A stretch of DNA of 64,000 nucleotides from WHSW01 sp963722175. GTDB taxonomy: Bacteria > Actinomycetota > Thermoleophilia > Solirubrobacterales > 70-9. Positions 17,116 through 25,546 of the stretch are shown piece by piece. Position 1 is the first letter of the stretch; each line of letters begins with the position of its first letter. Under the pieces are notes generated by a model. That model did no database searches. It was not told where the DNA came from and saw nothing but the letters and a program-made list of their open reading frames with translations. The stretch is from the NCBI GenBank assembly GCA_963722175.1, contig CAVRKA010000008.1:1-64000 (forward strand), written 5' to 3'. Position numbers and translations under genes: made by a program.

Positions 17116-18414
17116 ATGGAGAAGTTCGTGATCAAGGGGGGCCCGCCCCTCTCGGGTGAGATCACCGCCGCCGGCAACAAGAACGCCGCTCTGCCGATCC
17201 TCGCCGCCTGCCTGCTCAGCGATGAGGAAGTCGTGCTCACCAACGTCCCGCGGATCCGCGACACGGAGACCCAGGTCGCGGTGCTCGAGCAGCTCGGGGT
17301 GAAGGCCGAGTGGACCGACGAGGCGCTCCGGCTGCAGGCCGACGCGGTCTCCGAGACCAGCCCGGATGAGTCGCTGTCGGCGCGGATCCGGGCCTCGTTC
17401 CTGCTCGCCGGACCGCTTCTGGCCCGCTTCGGCGAGGCCTCGATGCCGCCGCCCGGCGGCGACTTCATCGGTCGCCGGCGCCTCGATCCGCACCTCGACG
17501 CGTTCACAGACCTCGGCGCCACGGTCGAGGGCGACCGGGCGATCGAGATCCGCGCCCCCGACGGCGGCCTGAAGCCGTGCGCGATCTTCATGGACGAGCC
17601 GTCGGTGATGGGGACGGAGAACGCGCTGATGGCCGCCGCTTTGACTCCCGGCCCAACGACGATCGCCAACGCCGCGTCGGAGCCCCACGTCCAGGACCTC
17701 GCCCGCCTCCTGGTCAAGATGGGGGCCCAGATCGACGGGATCGGCTCCAACGTCATGACCGTGCACGGCCGCGACAAGCTCGGCGGCGCCGAGCACCGCG
17801 TCTGCGCCGACCACATCGAGGTCGCGAGCTTCATGGCGCTCGCCGCGGTGACCGGCGGTGAGCTGCGGATCCGGGACGCCGAGCCGCAGGACCTGATCAC
17901 GATCCGCCGCCAATTCCGCCGCCTCGGCCTGCAATCGATGATCGAGGGCAACGATGTGCTCGTGCCGCCTGACCAGACGCTCGAGGTCCGCGACGACCTC
18001 GGCGACGCGATCCCGAAGATCGACGACGGCCCGTGGCCCGCGTTCCCGGCCGACCTGACCTCGATCGCCCTGGCGCTGGCCACGCAGGCGCGGGGTACCA
18101 TCCTGATCTTCGAGAAGATGTTCGAGAACCGCCTCTTCTTCGTCGACAAGCTCGTCGCCATGGGCGCTCGGATCACGCTGTGCGATCCCCACCGGGCGAT
18201 CGTCAGCGGTCCGAGCCGGCTTCACGGTGAGCGCGTCGAAAGCCCCGACATCCGCGCCGGGATGGCGATGCTCATCGCGGCGCTGTGCGCCGACGGCACC
18301 TCGGAGATCGGCAACATCGTTCAGATCGACCGCGGCTACGAGCGCATCGACGAGCGGTTGCGCAACCTCGGAGCGCGGATCGAACGTGTTGCCGTGGAAC
18401 CGGTGCCCGCCTAA
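17116..18414 (+). CDS. murA: UDP-N-acetylglucosamine 1-carboxyvinyltransferase MurA, Asp active-site form
   Basis: This 432-residue enzyme transfers enolpyruvate from PEP to UDP-GlcNAc, the first committed step of peptidoglycan synthesis. AAGNKNAALPIL (about 18-29) holds the conserved Lys-Asn. The active-site loop reads PPPGGDFIGRRRLDPH, with Asp116 where most MurA have Cys (E. coli Cys115). Mycobacterium MurA also has Asp here and is intrinsically insensitive to fosfomycin. The C-terminal region (DIRAGMAMLIAAL ... IDRGYERIDERL) is complete. The ATG is close to the divergent HD gene. It is followed after 75 bp by the histidine operon. Confidence 0.95.
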   Translation: MEKFVIKGGPPLSGEITAAGNKNAALPILAACLLSDEEVVLTNVPRIRDTETQVAVLEQLGVKAEWTDEALRLQADAVSETSPDESLSARIRASFLLAGPLLARFGEASMPPPGGDFIGRRRLDPHLDAFTDLGATVEGDRAIEIRAPDGGLKPCAIFMDEPSVMGTENALMAAALTPGPTTIANAASEPHVQDLARLLVKMGAQIDGIGSNVMTVHGRDKLGGAEHRVCADHIEVASFMALAAVTGGELRIRDAEPQDLITIRRQFRRLGLQSMIEGNDVLVPPDQTLEVRDDLGDAIPKIDDGPWPAFPADLTSIALALATQARGTILIFEKMFENRLFFVDKLVAMGARITLCDPHRAIVSGPSRLHGERVESPDIRAGMAMLIAALCADGTSEIGNIVQIDRGYERIDERLRNLGARIERVAVEPVPA

Positions 18415-18433
18415 AGGCGGGGCACCTCCAATG

Positions 18434-18470
18434 CCCGCGGGATGCTCCGCTTCGCGTCCGCTCCCGCGGG
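18434..18470. other. hairpin between murA and hisZ
   Basis: CCCGCGGGA (18434-18442) and TCCCGCGGG (18462-18470) form a 9-bp stem around a 19-nt loop in the 75-bp murA-hisZ gap. There is no T-run. It could be a transcript-end or leader structure for the his operon. I saw no His-codon leader peptide. Confidence 0.4.
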
Positions 18471-18489
18471 GTCTGCGAGGGTCTGACAC

Positions 18490-19491
18490 ATGACGCACCC
18501 GATCCCGCCCGGGACCCGGGACATCCTGCCCGACGAGATGCGCGAGTTGCGGCGACTCAGCCTCGCCCTGGTCGAGGCGTTCGAGCGCTTCGGCTACGGC
18601 GAGGTGGCAACGCCGACGATCGAGTACGAGGAGGTGCTGGCGCGGGGCGAGTCCGAGCGTGGCGCCCCGGTCGCCTACCGCTTCTTCGACGAGTCCGGCG
18701 AGCTGCTGGCGATGCGCTCGGACATGACGGTCCCGATCGCCCGCCTGGTCGCCAACCACTACGCGGCCGCCAAGCCGCCGTTCCGGCTCTGTTACCTGGC
18801 GCACGCCTACCGGGCGATTCGTCCGCAGCGCGGGCAGATGCGCGAGTTCACGCAGGCCGGCGTCGAGCTGGTCGGCGCCCCCGCTCCCGACGGCACCGCC
18901 GAGGTGGTCGAGGTGCTGGCGGCGGCCCTCGACGCCGCCGGCCTGCGCCGGGCGGTGATCGGGCTCGGCGACGCCGACCTGTATCGCCAGCTGCTCGAGG
19001 AGCTCGGCGTCGCCGAGGAGGCGCGCGCCCGGATCCTCGAGTTCCTCTCGACCCACGACCACGTCGGGCTCGAGGCCGAGATCGGCACGCTCGGGCTCGC
19101 CGAAGCCGAGCGCCGGCTGCTGACCGAGGTGCCCATGCTGCGCGGCGGTCCCGAGGTGCTGGAGCAAGCCCGCGACCTGTTCGGTGAGGTCACCGTGCGG
19201 GCGACGGCGAGGCTGGCGGCGACCGTCGAGGCGCTGCGTGAGCGCGGCGTCGCCGACCGGGTCCGGCTCGACCTCGGCCTGCTGCGCGACCTCGGCTACT
19301 ACACCGGGGCGATCCTCGAGGTCTACGACCCGGCGCTCGGCCACATCCTCGGGGGCGGGGGACGCTACGACGAGCTCATGGGACGGTTCGGCCGGCCACT
19401 GCCGGCGGCGGGCTTCTCGCTCTACCTCGAGCGTCTGCACCTCGCGCAGGCCGAGGAGGAACGCCTACAACCGAGGGAAGGTGAGCGATGA
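18490..19491 (+). CDS. hisZ: ATP phosphoribosyltransferase regulatory subunit HisZ
   Basis: This 333-residue class II aminoacyl-tRNA-synthetase-like protein has the N-terminal PPGTRDILPDE, motif 2-like YLAHAYRAIRPQRGQMREFTQAG (quoted in part) and GGGGRYDELMGRFGRPLPAAG near the C-terminus. It lacks the tRNA-binding domain of HisRS. HisZ forms a complex with the short form of HisG and gives it histidine feedback control. The short HisG encoded next, overlapping by 4 bp, supports HisZ over HisS. Confidence 0.9.
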   Translation: MTHPIPPGTRDILPDEMRELRRLSLALVEAFERFGYGEVATPTIEYEEVLARGESERGAPVAYRFFDESGELLAMRSDMTVPIARLVANHYAAAKPPFRLCYLAHAYRAIRPQRGQMREFTQAGVELVGAPAPDGTAEVVEVLAAALDAAGLRRAVIGLGDADLYRQLLEELGVAEEARARILEFLSTHDHVGLEAEIGTLGLAEAERRLLTEVPMLRGGPEVLEQARDLFGEVTVRATARLAATVEALRERGVADRVRLDLGLLRDLGYYTGAILEVYDPALGHILGGGGRYDELMGRFGRPLPAAGFSLYLERLHLAQAEEERLQPREGER

Positions 19492-20162
19492 GCGGCCCAG
19501 CGCGCGCTTTCAGCACGCCCTCGGACGGCAAGCTCAGCGTCGCGCTGCCGCGGGGGTCCCTGTTCACCGGCACGCTCGACCTGCTCGACCGGGTCGGGGT
19601 CGAGACCGCCGAGCTGCGCGGCGACTCGCGCGCGCTGGTCTTCGAGACGCCGGAGCTGCGCCTGGTGACGATGCGCCCCTCCGACGTCCCGACCTACGTC
19701 GAGGCCGGCGCAGCCGACCTCGGGATCACCGGCAAGGACGTGCTGACCGAGCAGGCGGACCGCGCCGTCTACGAGCTCGTCGACCTCGGCTACGGCTCCT
19801 GCCGGATGGTGCTGGCGGCGCGACGCGGCGACGACAGCCTCGAGCGCGCCGAGCGCCGCCTCGGCGCGATGCGAATCGCGACCAAGTACCCGCGCACTGC
19901 CGAGCGCCACTTCGAGCAGAGCGGGCGCCAGGCGGAGGTGATCGAGGTCAAGGGCTCGGTCGAGCTCGCGCCGCTGGTCGGCCTCGCAGACGGGATCGTC
20001 GATCTGGTCGACACCGGCCGCACCCTGGCGGAGAACGAGCTCGAGATCCGCGAGGAGATCACCACCTGCACGGCGCGGCTGATCGCCAACCGGGTCGCCC
20101 ACAAGCTGCGCGCGCCGGAGATCGACGCGCTCGCCGGCCGGTTGCGGGAGGCGTCGCGATGA
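19488..20162 (+). CDS. hisG: ATP phosphoribosyltransferase HisG, short form
   Basis: This 224-residue catalytic subunit condenses ATP and PRPP to start histidine synthesis. KLSVALPRGSLF, DLGITGKDVL and DGIVDLVDTGRTLAENEL (PRPP-binding loop) are all present. It lacks the C-terminal ACT-like regulatory domain of long HisG, so it depends on HisZ, encoded just upstream. ATGA overlaps join it to both hisZ and hisD. Confidence 0.95.
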   Translation: MSGPARAFSTPSDGKLSVALPRGSLFTGTLDLLDRVGVETAELRGDSRALVFETPELRLVTMRPSDVPTYVEAGAADLGITGKDVLTEQADRAVYELVDLGYGSCRMVLAARRGDDSLERAERRLGAMRIATKYPRTAERHFEQSGRQAEVIEVKGSVELAPLVGLADGIVDLVDTGRTLAENELEIREEITTCTARLIANRVAHKLRAPEIDALAGRLREASR

Positions 20163-21439
20163 AGATCGAGCGGATCGAGTGGGACGGGGCCGACGCCGAG
20201 GCGCTTGCCGGGCGCGTCCGCGACCTCGCGCCGCCGCTGGAGGAGGTGACCGAGGAGGTGGCTGAGGTCATCGCCGCGGTCCGCAAGCGCGGCGACGCGG
20301 CGGTGCGCGACCTCGGCCTGCGATTCGGCGAGCCGCCGGTCGAGAGCGTGCGCGTCGATCCGGGCCTGATCGCCGCCGCCCCGGCGCTCGTTCCCCGCGA
20401 GGTGCGCGAGGCGCTTCGCGTCGCCGCCGCCAACATCAGCCTGGTCGCGGCCGAGCAGGCGAAGGCGGAGCTGCGCCCGGTGTCGGTCGAGCCCGGAGCG
20501 GGCCAGCGGGTCGAAGTCGGCGCCTCCCCGGTCGCTTCGGCCGGGGCGTATGCCCCCGGAGGCCGCGGCTCGTACCCATCCTCGGTGCTGATGGCGGCGC
20601 TCCCGGCGCGCGCCGCGGGCGTCCCGCGCTTCGTCGTCGTTTCGCCGGCGTCGACGGCCGGCCGCCCCGATGACGCCGTGCTCGCGGCCTGCGCGGTCGC
20701 CGGCGTCGAGGAGGTCTACTCGGTCGGCGGCGCGCAGGCGATTGCAGCGCTCGCGCTGGGCACGAAGACGATCGCCGCCGTCGACGTGATCGTCGGCCCC
20801 GGCAACCGCTACGTGACCGAGGCCAAGCGACAGCTCGCCGGCCGGGTCGGGATCGACGGCATCGCCGGCCCGAGCGAGCTCGCGGTGGTCGCCGACGGGG
20901 GGGCGAGCCCGGAGCTGATCGCACTCGACCTGTGCGCCCAGGCCGAGCACGGCGCGGACGGGATGCTGGCGGTGATCTCGCCCGACCCGGCGCTGCTCGA
21001 CGCGGTCACGCAGCTGGTCGCAGAGCTGGTCGCAGAGCGCCCGAGCGTCGCCGACGCACCCCTGGCGTCGATCACCGCGCCGGGGCTGCAGCGGGCGCTC
21101 GAGCTCGCCGACGCCCTTGCCCCGGAGCACCTCGAGCTCGCCTTCCAGGGCGCCGACGAGGCGAGCGCCCGGGGGCGGGTCGCCGGCTGCGTGTTCGTCG
21201 GCGCGGGCGGCGCGACCGCGTTCGGCGACTACGCCGCCGGCTCCAACCACGTGCTGCCGACCGGGGGCGCGGCGCGGTACGGCCGGCCGCTGGGCCCGGG
21301 CGCATTCATGCGGCGAACCGCGGTCGTCCACATCGGATCGGCGGCGGCAGCAGAATTGGCCCCCCACGTGGCGGCGATCGCGCGCGCCGAGGGCTTTCCG
21401 GTTCACGGCGAGTCGGCGCTTGCGAGGGTGAAGAAATGA
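20159..21439 (+). CDS. hisD: histidinol dehydrogenase HisD
   Basis: This 426-residue enzyme oxidises histidinol to histidine in two NAD-dependent steps. Motifs: AYAPGGRGSYPSSVLM (about 124-139), SVGGAQAIAALALGT, VIVGPGNRYVTEAKRQ, GIDGIAGPSELAVVAD, AQAEHGADG (zinc ligands Gln/His) and GSNHVLPTGGAARYG. The start ATG is inside the hisG stop (ATGA). The next gene is hisB; the hisC that often sits here is absent. Confidence 0.95.
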   Translation: MKIERIEWDGADAEALAGRVRDLAPPLEEVTEEVAEVIAAVRKRGDAAVRDLGLRFGEPPVESVRVDPGLIAAAPALVPREVREALRVAAANISLVAAEQAKAELRPVSVEPGAGQRVEVGASPVASAGAYAPGGRGSYPSSVLMAALPARAAGVPRFVVVSPASTAGRPDDAVLAACAVAGVEEVYSVGGAQAIAALALGTKTIAAVDVIVGPGNRYVTEAKRQLAGRVGIDGIAGPSELAVVADGGASPELIALDLCAQAEHGADGMLAVISPDPALLDAVTQLVAELVAERPSVADAPLASITAPGLQRALELADALAPEHLELAFQGADEASARGRVAGCVFVGAGGATAFGDYAAGSNHVLPTGGAARYGRPLGPGAFMRRTAVVHIGSAAAAELAPHVAAIARAEGFPVHGESALARVKK

Positions 21440-22023
21440 CGAGAACAGCGAAGGTCGAGCGCAAGACGGGCGAGACCGAGGTCCGGGTCGGGCTGGCGCT
21501 CGAGGGCGGCGAGGTCAAGGTCTCGACCGGGGTCGGCTTCTTCGACCACATGCTCGAGCTGCTCGGGCGCCACGGCCGGCTCGGCCTCGCGGTTGAGGCG
21601 ACCGGGGACCTGCAGACCGGCGCCCACCACACGGTCGAGGACGTCGGGATCGCGATCGGACAGGCGCTCGACGAAGCCCTCGGGGACCGAGCGGGGATTC
21701 GGCGATACGGCTACACCGCCGTGCCGATGGACGAGGCGCTCGGGATGTGCGCGATCGATATCTCGGGCCGTCCGCTGTGCCTGTTCGGCTCCGATCTGCC
21801 CCCGGTGTCGATCGCCGGCTTCGACGCCGAGCTCGCCGAGGAGTTCTTTCGCGCCGTCGCCTCGAACGCGAAGCTGACCCTTCACATCGGCACCCGCTAC
21901 GGGTCGAACACCCATCACCTGATCGAGTCGATGTTCAAGGCGTTCGCCCGCGCCCTGCGGGAGGCGGTCGCGATCGACCCGGACGAGGACGGCGTGCCGT
22001 CGACGAAGGGGACCCTGACGTAG
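21436..22023 (+). CDS. hisB: imidazoleglycerol-phosphate dehydratase HisB
   Basis: This 195-residue single-domain enzyme dehydrates imidazole glycerol phosphate. FFDHMLELLGRHG and GAHHTVEDVGIAIGQALDEALGD (quoted in part) give the paired metal-binding His motifs, repeated in NTHHLIESMFKAFARAL. It has no phosphatase domain, unlike the bifunctional enterobacterial HisB. It overlaps hisD by 4 bp. Confidence 0.95.
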   Translation: MTRTAKVERKTGETEVRVGLALEGGEVKVSTGVGFFDHMLELLGRHGRLGLAVEATGDLQTGAHHTVEDVGIAIGQALDEALGDRAGIRRYGYTAVPMDEALGMCAIDISGRPLCLFGSDLPPVSIAGFDAELAEEFFRAVASNAKLTLHIGTRYGSNTHHLIESMFKAFARALREAVAIDPDEDGVPSTKGTLT

Positions 22024-22691
22024 TGGCGGCTGACCGCGATACGCCCGCAGGCGAAGCCGAGGACGTGGCGCGTATTTGTGTCCTCGACTACGGGATGGGC
22101 AACCTACGGTCGGTCGAGAAGGCGATCGAGCGGGTCGGCTCGGAGGCGGTCATCACGAACGACCACGCGGTCGCGCGGGCGGCCGACGGCCTCGTGCTGC
22201 CCGGGGTCGGCGCGTTCGCGCGGGCGATGGAACGCATCGACGAGCTCGAGCTCGACCGGCTGGTCGCCGAGCGCGTCGAGGCCGGCACGCCGGTCCTCGG
22301 CATCTGCCTCGGCTTCCAGCTCCTGTTCGAGTCGTCGACCGAGCTCGGCGGGGCGCGGGGGCTCGGCCTGATCGACGGCAGCGTCGACGGCCTCGAGGCG
22401 CCCGGGCTCAAGGTCCCGCACATCGGCTGGGAGCCGATCGATTGGGCGAAGGACTCCGAGCTCACTGCCGGGATCGCCGAGGGGACCCCGTTCTACTTCG
22501 TCCACAGCTTCACGCCGCGGCCCGCCGACGAGGCGGACGTGCTCGGGTGGGCGACCCACGGCGAGCGCTTCGCCTGCGCGATCGCCCGCCCGCCGATCTA
22601 CGGGGTCCAGTTCCACCCGGAGAAGTCGAGCGCCGCGGGACTCGCTCTGCTGGCGAACTTCGCCTCGATCTGCGCTTCCGTCCCCGCTTGA
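22023..22691 (+). CDS. hisH: imidazole glycerol phosphate synthase, glutaminase subunit HisH
   Basis: This 222-residue class I glutamine amidotransferase supplies ammonia to HisF. VLDYGMGNLRSVEKA near the N-terminus, LPGVGAFARAM, the Cys nucleophile in GICLGFQLLFES, and YGVQFHPEKSS carrying the His-Glu pair are all present. GTG 22023 overlaps the hisB stop by one base and has an SD-like AGGGGA. A second GTG at 22065 would give a more typical N-terminus, so the start is uncertain. Its partner hisF lies 2.1 kb downstream. Confidence 0.93.
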   Translation: MAADRDTPAGEAEDVARICVLDYGMGNLRSVEKAIERVGSEAVITNDHAVARAADGLVLPGVGAFARAMERIDELELDRLVAERVEAGTPVLGICLGFQLLFESSTELGGARGLGLIDGSVDGLEAPGLKVPHIGWEPIDWAKDSELTAGIAEGTPFYFVHSFTPRPADEADVLGWATHGERFACAIARPPIYGVQFHPEKSSAAGLALLANFASICASVPA

Positions 22692-23422
22692 TTCTCTATC
22701 CCGCGATCGACATCCGCGACGGGCACGCGGTGCGGCTCGTCCAGGGCGACTACGACCGCGAAACGGCGTTCGACGCCGACCCGCTGGACGCCGCGCGGCG
22801 CTGGGTCGACCAGGGGGCTCGCGCGTTGCACGTCGTCGACCTCGACGGCGCGCGGGCGGGCGCCCCGGTCAACATCGAGCACGTCGGGCGGATCTGCGAC
22901 GCCGTCGACGTCCCGGTCCAGGTCGGGGGCGGGCTGCGCGAGGCCGGGGACGTCGAGGCGGTGCTCGATGCGGGCGCTACGCGCGCGATCCTCGGGACCG
23001 CGGCGCTCTCCGACCCTGCCCTGGTCGAGTCGCTCGCCGCCGAGCACGGCGAGGCGATCGTCGTCTCCGCCGACGCCCGCGCCGGCCGGGTCGCGGTCGA
23101 GGGCTGGGAGCGCCCGACCGAGCTCGGCTCGGCGGCTCTGGTCGCCGACCTCGCCGGCCGCGGGGTTCGGACCTTCGTCTTCACCCCGGTCGAGGTGGAC
23201 GGCACGCTCGAGGGCCCCGGCCTCGAGCAGCTCGGGCCGGTCGCCGAGGCCGCGGCGGAGGCGGGCGCGGAGCTGCTCTACTCGGGTGGGATCGGCACCC
23301 TCGACCACCTGCGCGCCCTCGCCGCGGCGGACCTGCCGTCGGTCGGCGGCGTGATCGTCGGCCGGGCCCTCTACGAGGGCCGGTTCACGGTCGCCGAGGG
23401 CCAGGCGGCGCTCGGCGGCTAA
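22688..23422 (+). CDS. hisA: phosphoribosylformimino-AICAR ribotide isomerase HisA
   Basis: This 244-residue TIM barrel has LYPAIDIRDGHAVRLVQGDY with the first catalytic Asp, PVQVGGGLRE (phosphate site), AILGTAAL, and YSGGIGTLDHL (second phosphate site). It isomerises ProFAR in the histidine pathway; in some Actinobacteria the HisA homologue (PriA) also serves tryptophan synthesis, which cannot be decided here. The start is a rare TTG at 22688 overlapping the hisH stop (TTGA), directly before ILYPAID. Confidence 0.92.
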   Translation: MILYPAIDIRDGHAVRLVQGDYDRETAFDADPLDAARRWVDQGARALHVVDLDGARAGAPVNIEHVGRICDAVDVPVQVGGGLREAGDVEAVLDAGATRAILGTAALSDPALVESLAAEHGEAIVVSADARAGRVAVEGWERPTELGSAALVADLAGRGVRTFVFTPVEVDGTLEGPGLEQLGPVAEAAAEAGAELLYSGGIGTLDHLRALAAADLPSVGGVIVGRALYEGRFTVAEGQAALGG

Positions 23423-23726
23423 CAACAATCGTCCGAGTCATCGGACTACGAGTAACTCGCGCTACAGACGAGTTGCTCGTATCTCGTCGTCGATAACGCC
23501 CTTCGCCCAGGGTGTCGGTGAGGCGGGTTCGTGGCCGAGGCGGGCTCCGCAGGCGGCCTTCAGACCAGCGAACCGCGGCTTGACCCTCGTATACGCGGTG
23601 AACATGCGGTTCGCCTGTCGAGTGCGTCGTCGAGGCGATCGCGAAGTGGGTGGCGTGCTCGGCCGGCGCAGGATGGTGAGGGTGAGCTCGCGGGCGATTG
23701 TCGCGCGCGGATAGGATCGCGGCACC
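23423..23726. other. 304-bp gap after hisA with two hairpins
   Basis: No convincing gene is seen. Two hairpins follow the hisA stop: GTCCGA-GTCA-TCGGAC (23431-23446) and TACGAGTAACTCG/CGAGTTGCTCGTA (23447-23459 and 23469-23481, one mismatch). They may end or stabilise the hisZ-hisA transcript; neither has a T-run. The rest (23482-23726) holds a weak minus-strand frame of 87 codons without family signal, and the leader of the next gene. Confidence 0.5.
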
Positions 23727-24119
23727 GTGAAGCTGCCGCCGCTGCTGAACGAGCATCCCCGCTCCGTGCAGGTGACCCTGGCGATCGTGCTCCCGGCGGT
23801 CTACGGGGCGGTGACCGGCTACTTCCTCGGGATCTCCGAGGGCACCTACCTGGTGCTCTCGATCCTCGGCGTGCTCGGCGGAATCGGAGCCGGCTTCGAC
23901 CATCTCGGCGCCGCCGAGGGGGCAAAGCGGGGTGTCCTCGCGGGACTGATCTTCGGCTCCTCGATCCTGATCGCCCACGAGATCCACGGGGCGGAGGCGG
24001 AGGCCCACCTGCCCGAGCCGGCGATCCTGCTCGTCGTCCTGACGACCTTGCTGGGGGCCGCGTTCGGCGCGCTGGGCGGCTACCTCCGCGAGCGGTCGAT
24101 GAACAGGGCCGCGGCGTAG
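23727..24119 (+). CDS. small integral membrane protein, function unknown
   Basis: This 130-residue protein has about four hydrophobic segments: VTLAIVLPAVYGAVTGYFLG, TYLVLSILGVLGGIGAG, GVLAGLIFGSSILIAH and AILLVVLTTLLGAAFGALGG. It is Gly/Ala-rich and ends in a short charged tail (YLRERSMNRAAA). I do not recognise a family. The start is GTG (VKLPPLLNEHPRS). It is the first of three small genes between hisA and hisF. Confidence 0.65.
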   Translation: MKLPPLLNEHPRSVQVTLAIVLPAVYGAVTGYFLGISEGTYLVLSILGVLGGIGAGFDHLGAAEGAKRGVLAGLIFGSSILIAHEIHGAEAEAHLPEPAILLVVLTTLLGAAFGALGGYLRERSMNRAAA

Positions 24120-24129
24120 CCTGAGCGGC

Positions 24130-24495
24130 ATGGGGGAGACGCTCGGAGAGCGATTCGTCGAGGCGTTCGCCGCCAAGGACTTCGCGCGGGCGGGCGAGTT
24201 GCTCGACCCAGAGGTGGACTTTCGCGCCCTGACCCCGAACCGGGCCTGGGAGGCGTCGAGCGCCGACGCGGTCGCCGCCTCCATCCTGCCGCAGTGGCTC
24301 GAGGACTCCGATCACGTCGACGAGCTGCTCGAGGTCGAGACCGGCGCCGTCGCGGACCGCGAGCGGGTCGCGTATCGCGTCCGTGGCCACAACGACGACG
24401 GGCCGTTCGTCTTCGAGCAGCAGGCGTACTACACCGAGAGCGACGGGCGGATCGACTGGCTGCGGATGCTCTGCTCGGGCTTCCGACCCGTCTGA
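24130..24495 (+). CDS. NTF2/SnoaL-like protein
   Basis: This 121-residue protein begins MGETLGERFVEAFAAKDFAR and contains LLDPEVDFRALTP and YYTESDGRIDWLRMLCSGF, the helix-hairpin-strand plan of SnoaL-like NTF2-fold proteins. Such proteins are ligand-binding or small isomerase/hydrolase domains; no catalytic set is identifiable. It is 10 bp after the membrane protein gene and likely in the same transcript, which continues to hisF. Confidence 0.65.
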   Translation: MGETLGERFVEAFAAKDFARAGELLDPEVDFRALTPNRAWEASSADAVAASILPQWLEDSDHVDELLEVETGAVADRERVAYRVRGHNDDGPFVFEQQAYYTESDGRIDWLRMLCSGFRPV

Positions 24496-24518
24496 GTCGC
24501 CCCGGTAGCCTCAGATCC

Positions 24519-24779
24519 ATGTTCTGGCTCCGTGTCCTGGCGATCGCGCAGGTGGCGATTCTGGTTCGCCATCACGCCTCGCTGCTCGAGCGCGACGAGC
24601 GCAACCGCCTCGCCGGGCTGGTAGCGAAGTCGAAGGGACGTCCGCGCCACAACCTGACCGCGAACGAGCGCGGCGAGCTGTTGCGCCTGGCGCAGAAGCT
24701 CGAGCCGGGCGCCTTCGCCCACGGCGTCTGGGGCGCGGCGCGCGGCAAGCTGCGCAACAAGGCCGGCATGGCGAAGTAG
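24519..24779 (+). CDS. small basic hypothetical protein, 86 aa
   Basis: This 86-residue protein has an N-terminal hydrophobic helix (MFWLRVLAIAQVAILVRHHA) followed by a strongly basic region (SKGRPRHNLTANERGELLRL, GKLRNKAGMAK). It may be an inner-membrane-associated or nucleic-acid-binding small protein; no family is recognised. It starts 23 bp after the NTF2-like gene and ends 11 bp before hisF, so it is probably co-transcribed. Confidence 0.55.
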   Translation: MFWLRVLAIAQVAILVRHHASLLERDERNRLAGLVAKSKGRPRHNLTANERGELLRLAQKLEPGAFAHGVWGAARGKLRNKAGMAK

Positions 24780-24790
24780 GAGGGTCGCGA

Positions 24791-25546
24791 ATGGCGCTCA
24801 AGCGCGTGATCCCGTGCCTCGACGTCGATGCTGGACGGGTCGTCAAGGGCACCAACTTCGTCGACATCCGCGACGCCGGCGACCCGGTCGAGCTCGCCGA
24901 GCGCTACGACGCCGAGGGCGCCGACGAGCTCGTCTTCCTCGACATCACCGCCTCGCACGAGCGGCGCGACACGATCACCGAGCTCGCGCGCCGGACGGCC
25001 GACAACGTCTTCATCCCGTTCACGATCGGCGGCGGGATCCGCTCGGTCGCCGACGCCCAGGCGGTCCTGGATGCCGGCGCCGACAAGGTCGCCGTCAACT
25101 CGTCGGCGCTTGCCGACCCCGACCTGATCTCCGAGCTCGCGACCGTGTTCGGCTCGCAGTGCGTGGTCGTCGCAGTCGATGCAAAGGCACGTGGTGGCGG
25201 CTGGGACGTCTATGTGAACGGCGGCCGCACCCTGGTCGAGGACCGCGACGCGGTCGCCTGGGCGCGCGAGGCGACCGAGCGCGGGGCGGGGGAGGTGCTG
25301 TTGACCAGCATGGACCGCGACGGGACCACCGACGGCTACGACCTCGCGCTCACCCGCGCGGTCTCCGACGCCGTCGCCGTCCCGGTGATCGCCTCCGGCG
25401 GGGTCGGCGAGCTCGACCACCTGGTCGAGGGGATCACGGAGGGCGGCGCGGACGCGGTCCTGGCGGCCTCGATCTTCCACTACGGCAAGTTCTCGATCGC
25501 CGAGGCCAAGGACTCGCTGCGCGCTGCCGGGATCGAGGTGCGCTAG
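24791..25546 (+). CDS. hisF: imidazole glycerol phosphate synthase, cyclase subunit HisF
   Basis: This 251-residue TIM barrel has VIPCLDVDAGRVVKGTNF (catalytic Asp of CLDV), FTIGGGIRSV, DKVAVNSSAL, SMDRDGTTDGYD (second catalytic Asp) and VIASGGVGELDHL. With HisH it forms imidazole glycerol phosphate and AICAR. It is separated from hisZ-hisA by three small genes. It overlaps the convergent secreted-repeat gene by 4 bp at the stop codons. Confidence 0.95.
   Translation: MALKRVIPCLDVDAGRVVKGTNFVDIRDAGDPVELAERYDAEGADELVFLDITASHERRDTITELARRTADNVFIPFTIGGGIRSVADAQAVLDAGADKVAVNSSALADPDLISELATVFGSQCVVVAVDAKARGGGWDVYVNGGRTLVEDRDAVAWAREATERGAGEVLLTSMDRDGTTDGYDLALTRAVSDAVAVPVIASGGVGELDHLVEGITEGGADAVLAASIFHYGKFSIAEAKDSLRAAGIEVR

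Noticed and set aside
17101..19440. 779-codon minus-strand frame opposite murA and hisZ
   Set aside because: Both plus-strand genes have full family motifs; the minus frame has none and spans two genes and a gap.
18490..19491. Considered as histidyl-tRNA synthetase HisS
   Set aside because: Only 333 residues, lacks the anticodon-binding domain, and overlaps a short-form HisG, which needs HisZ.
23462..23725. 87-codon minus-strand frame in the gap after hisA
   Set aside because: Arg/Thr/Pro-rich, no start signal, no recognisable motif, and it covers the hairpins and the next gene's leader. Could be decay of an old gene, but not supportable.
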